A stretch of 64,000 bases of DNA. It comes from Lycocorax pyrrhopterus obiensis (Eukaryota > Chordata > Aves > Passeriformes > Paradisaeidae). The DNA lies in assembly GCA_014706295.1 (NCBI GenBank), contig JACSVZ010000004.1, positions 89,039,047 through 89,103,046 on the forward strand, given 5' to 3'. A program made the translations under genes and the position numbers. Of the stretch, positions 61,301 through 64,000 are shown piece by piece (the first letter of the stretch is position 1; every line of letters begins with the position of its first letter). The notes under the pieces were generated by a model, which worked only from the letters and a program-made list of their open reading frames with translations, made no database searches and had not been told where the DNA came from.

Positions 61301-64000
61301 CGAGGTTTTCCCTGACCTCTAAGTAGTTAGGCTTGAGAACAGAAATGTGGTACGTACGAGTCCCACAGTTTGTATTTATCAAATAATACCGGAGATTAGA
61401 TATTTTGCATTAAGCTTTATCTGTTCAGATTTAAAGATATTTTTCTTCTTGAATGTATTTTGCTGAAACATAAAGCATTTTGATTACATTTAATAAGCAT
61501 TATTTGGAGTATATCTACAAGTTTTGTATACCATGTTATTGCAACTTTAGAACTTAAAGAGGAGTAAGCTTATGCCTTATTCTTTTAAAATTACTGTCCT
61601 TTCCTTGTATGGCAGGTTTTAATAATTCAAAATCTGATTTTATTTAGTAGCAACAATCATTGTAGAGAGTGTTGGGAGCAATTGATAGAAGATCTGTTTG
61701 TGAAATCTCTTTCCAACAGTTTTTATTCACAATTCATCTGTACAGTTGTAGCATGTATCTTGTTGTCTTGCCCTCATTAAGTGTAAGCTTTTTCTTTCGT
61801 ATTAGTGCCATAATTCTTGAACAGATTCATGTGTCAAGAGATTCCAGAAAAAAAAATTAGGAAAAAATAGTCTTCAGATTGCTGGATGTGTAATATTTAT
61901 GTATACTTGTATAAGAGATATGTAAATATATATATATAAAGTATATTTTAAGCTCCACTGCATTTTATAAGACTATAAAAAATCTTGATTGTGCTATATA
62001 TTTTTTTATCATGTTAGCATACCAAGATAATCTTGGTACATTCCTGTCTTCCATCTTTAAATAAGTGTGCATTTCCATGTAAAATCAGAAGTCAATTAAC
62101 TTCCTTATTCTCTGTCAAATTCAATTATAAGTGTCTCAGATGTCAGACCCAAACACCTGTGTGTTGGCAGGCTGACAGGATAGGACATCTGCAAATGGGT
62201 CTTTTAGACCTGTTTCCGCCAGTTATGTCAGCCAAATAAGAAAGCTTCTTTATTTCTTGATAAGACTCCTTAACACAGAGGGAGTAACCATTATTTAAAA
62301 TTGTTTTATAAATTTATGTCAGCTTCAAACTAGTTACACCACCCCCATCCTCCTCTCTCCATATGACTACATGGAAACTACCCAATAGTTTATTTTTCCA
62401 CTAAGAAGGCTTCTCATTTTCAACCTGCTTGCAATTGTGATTTGTTCTTTTTTTCCCAGCCTTGCCTTCAGCTGGTACGATGTTTCTTATGACCTGGTGT
62501 TTGCCTTCCAGTGTCTTCATAGTGACTACATTTTAATCTCATTTCTCAGATTGTGGCTGTAAAAACCTTCCAGTATCCTCTTAAAAGCTCTCCAGTTCTT
62601 GATTTCTTATAGTGTCCTGCTCTGCATTTCCTTCGTATTCAATTACTCTAATTTGAACATGGGTAATCAGATTTGTATGCAGGCCTTCAGATAAGGTCAT
62701 AACAGTTTCTTGTACTTATCTTTTTGCTTGGTAAGTACCTCATTTAACACACAGAGAGATTGTTGTTTTTACCCTCATGTCCCCAGGGCTTTCAAGCACA
62801 GGATGGACTCGATTTTTATGAATGTAGGTCTTTTCTCAAATGAGATCCTCAAAAGTGGTCAGGTTAAAAAAGGTATTGTCTTGGGTTTATTTGTTATCAT
62901 ACATGAGGTGATGAACTAGAGGTAGTCTTCCAATTACATTTTTGTTGTTGACAGTTTGGGAGTTTAGTGCTGTGGAAGGATAGTTAAGAAAACAGGAGTT
63001 CCTTCATTGTTGCTAGAAGGTCTTTCTCAGAATGCGAAGGGCAGATGCTGCATACACTTCTGATCATCATACTGACAAACTGGAAGACAGACCATAGAAT
63101 GCACTGAATGTTTTCAAGGAGATGGAAGGGCATTCTTTTGATATTTTTAAGAGAATAACTAATTACTTTTGATTTCTGATAGCTGGCAAAGTTTCTGTTT
63201 ATAAATTTTGCACAGCCTCATATCCTTTTTATAGCCTCGGCCTCGACTGTCATGCTCCACTTGTTCACCTCTTTCAAGAGAGATCTAAAAATTCAAAATA
63301 TCGCTTGCTGTTCTCAGTTCACCTAGGAAAGTGTGTAGTACATCAGAGGCAAAATAAGTATGAGGAAATAGAAGGTTTTAGTTCTAACTTCAGATTGTCT
63401 TTGCACTTGAGAGTTTCCTGGCATTCTTTGTATGATATTGACTTTTATGGTCTTATAACCAACAGCAAGACATTTATTACATAATAAAAGTAAACACACT
63501 AAAAATAAAATCCATCAATCTTTGGTTATTACCTGCAAAAGAAAATTAAAATATCAATCTTACTGTGGAAGACGTATTCAAGTTTTAAAGTTGCTGTATA
63601 CTCCTAAATGATTTTCATAGCTTTCAATCCAATACAATTTTGCACATCCTTAGAGATGGACAGACACAGCTGGGTAAATGCTTGTAAAACAAGAAAGCTG
63701 TATCTTTCAAAAGTGATATAATCTAAGCATTTTGTCTAACAAATATTGCAATGGTTTATGTGTGCACAAATACAGAAATTAGCATCTAACAGGAAAGAGA
63801 TTTCTTCTGATCCTGGGATAGTATGAAATAAGATAGGAAAAAATAAACATAACAGCTTTATTTCTGTCAGCCAATAAGGCTTTGGGTTTTTGTTTTATTT
63901 GTTTGGATTATTTTCAGAAAAAAAATTGCAGGTGGACCCAACAAAGACAGTCTGAACAAAAAAGTTGCCAACAGACAGAGGACCATGTTGGATGCTGCAA
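55321..64000. other. Long non-coding AT-rich stretch to the window end
   Basis: No gene recognised in 8.7 kb. A GT microsatellite of about six units lies near 56497-56509. The part at 56380-56650 resembles conserved non-coding DNA. An exon-like minus-strand frame lies at 57360-57629 (see findings). An A/C tract is at 59313-59342, the purine tract at 61066-61124, and a TA run at about 61926-61938. The longest frame of the window (175 codons, 60855-61382, -) crosses the purine tract and shows no recognisable domain. Confidence 0.5.
61066..61124. repeat. Purine-rich GAAA/GAGA microsatellite
   Basis: Nearly unbroken purines (GAAAGAAAGAAAGAAGG, then AAAGAAAGAAAAAGAGAG), 59 bases with a single C. 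Such tracts tend to be length-variable, and their homopurine-homopyrimidine mirror symmetry can allow triplex DNA. Confidence 0.85.

Noticed and set aside
60855..61382. 175-codon minus-strand frame, the longest in the window
   Set aside because: It crosses a purine microsatellite that produces a phenylalanine/leucine/serine-rich run, has no domain or splice context, and is in the length range expected by chance in 64 kb.
1..64000. CRISPR arrays, bacterial operons, riboswitches, rRNA genes
   Set aside because: No regularly spaced repeats with spacers, no prokaryotic gene organisation and no rRNA-like sequence; the window is animal nuclear DNA.

Overview
This is vertebrate nuclear DNA, almost certainly avian and probably from a songbird. 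It is AT-rich, has no long open reading frames, and its repeats are typical of birds: CR1 LINE fragments, ERVL-type and ERVK-type long terminal repeats (LTRs), and a SINE with a tRNA-Ile-derived head and a CR1-like tail. As far as I know, that last architecture is the one described as TguSINE1 in zebra finch, which is what points to a passerine. No host protein-coding exon could be recognised with confidence. The window reads as a gene desert or part of a very long intron.

Layout. Positions 1-15.1 kb are mostly unique AT-rich DNA with one exact 24-bp tandem duplication. A 5'-truncated CR1 3' end lies at 15.14-15.83 kb (+). A solo ERVL-type LTR lies at 17.05-17.62 kb (-). Unique DNA follows to 26.36 kb. 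A decayed CR1 copy occupies 26.36-27.75 kb (-); it keeps pieces of the ORF2 endonuclease and reverse-transcriptase start joined to a remnant of the 3' end. A 166-nt T/G tract with only two adenines lies at 31.13 kb. At 33.75-34.93 kb is a complete miniature LTR retroelement on the minus strand (about 1.17 kb). It has two LTRs, a tRNA-Trp-type primer binding site, a polypurine tract and a 6-bp target duplication, but no coding capacity. The tRNA-Ile SINE is at 41.06-41.21 kb. A G-rich block of uncertain, repeat-like origin spans 43.4-44.6 kb. A second solo LTR of the 17-kb family is at 48.34-48.90 kb (-), and a third solo LTR is at 52.24-52.72 kb (+). A GC-rich 300-bp island lies at 55.0-55.3 kb. 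The rest, to 64 kb, is unique AT-rich sequence with simple repeats.

How the pieces relate. All supported functional units are mobile-element parts. Both CR1 copies and the three solo LTRs are inactive. The miniature element keeps every cis-acting sequence needed for reverse transcription and none of the proteins, so it must have moved using enzymes supplied by another retrovirus, probably alpharetrovirus-like given the tRNA-Trp primer site. Several short exon-like stretches with good splice signals are listed as findings, not as genes.
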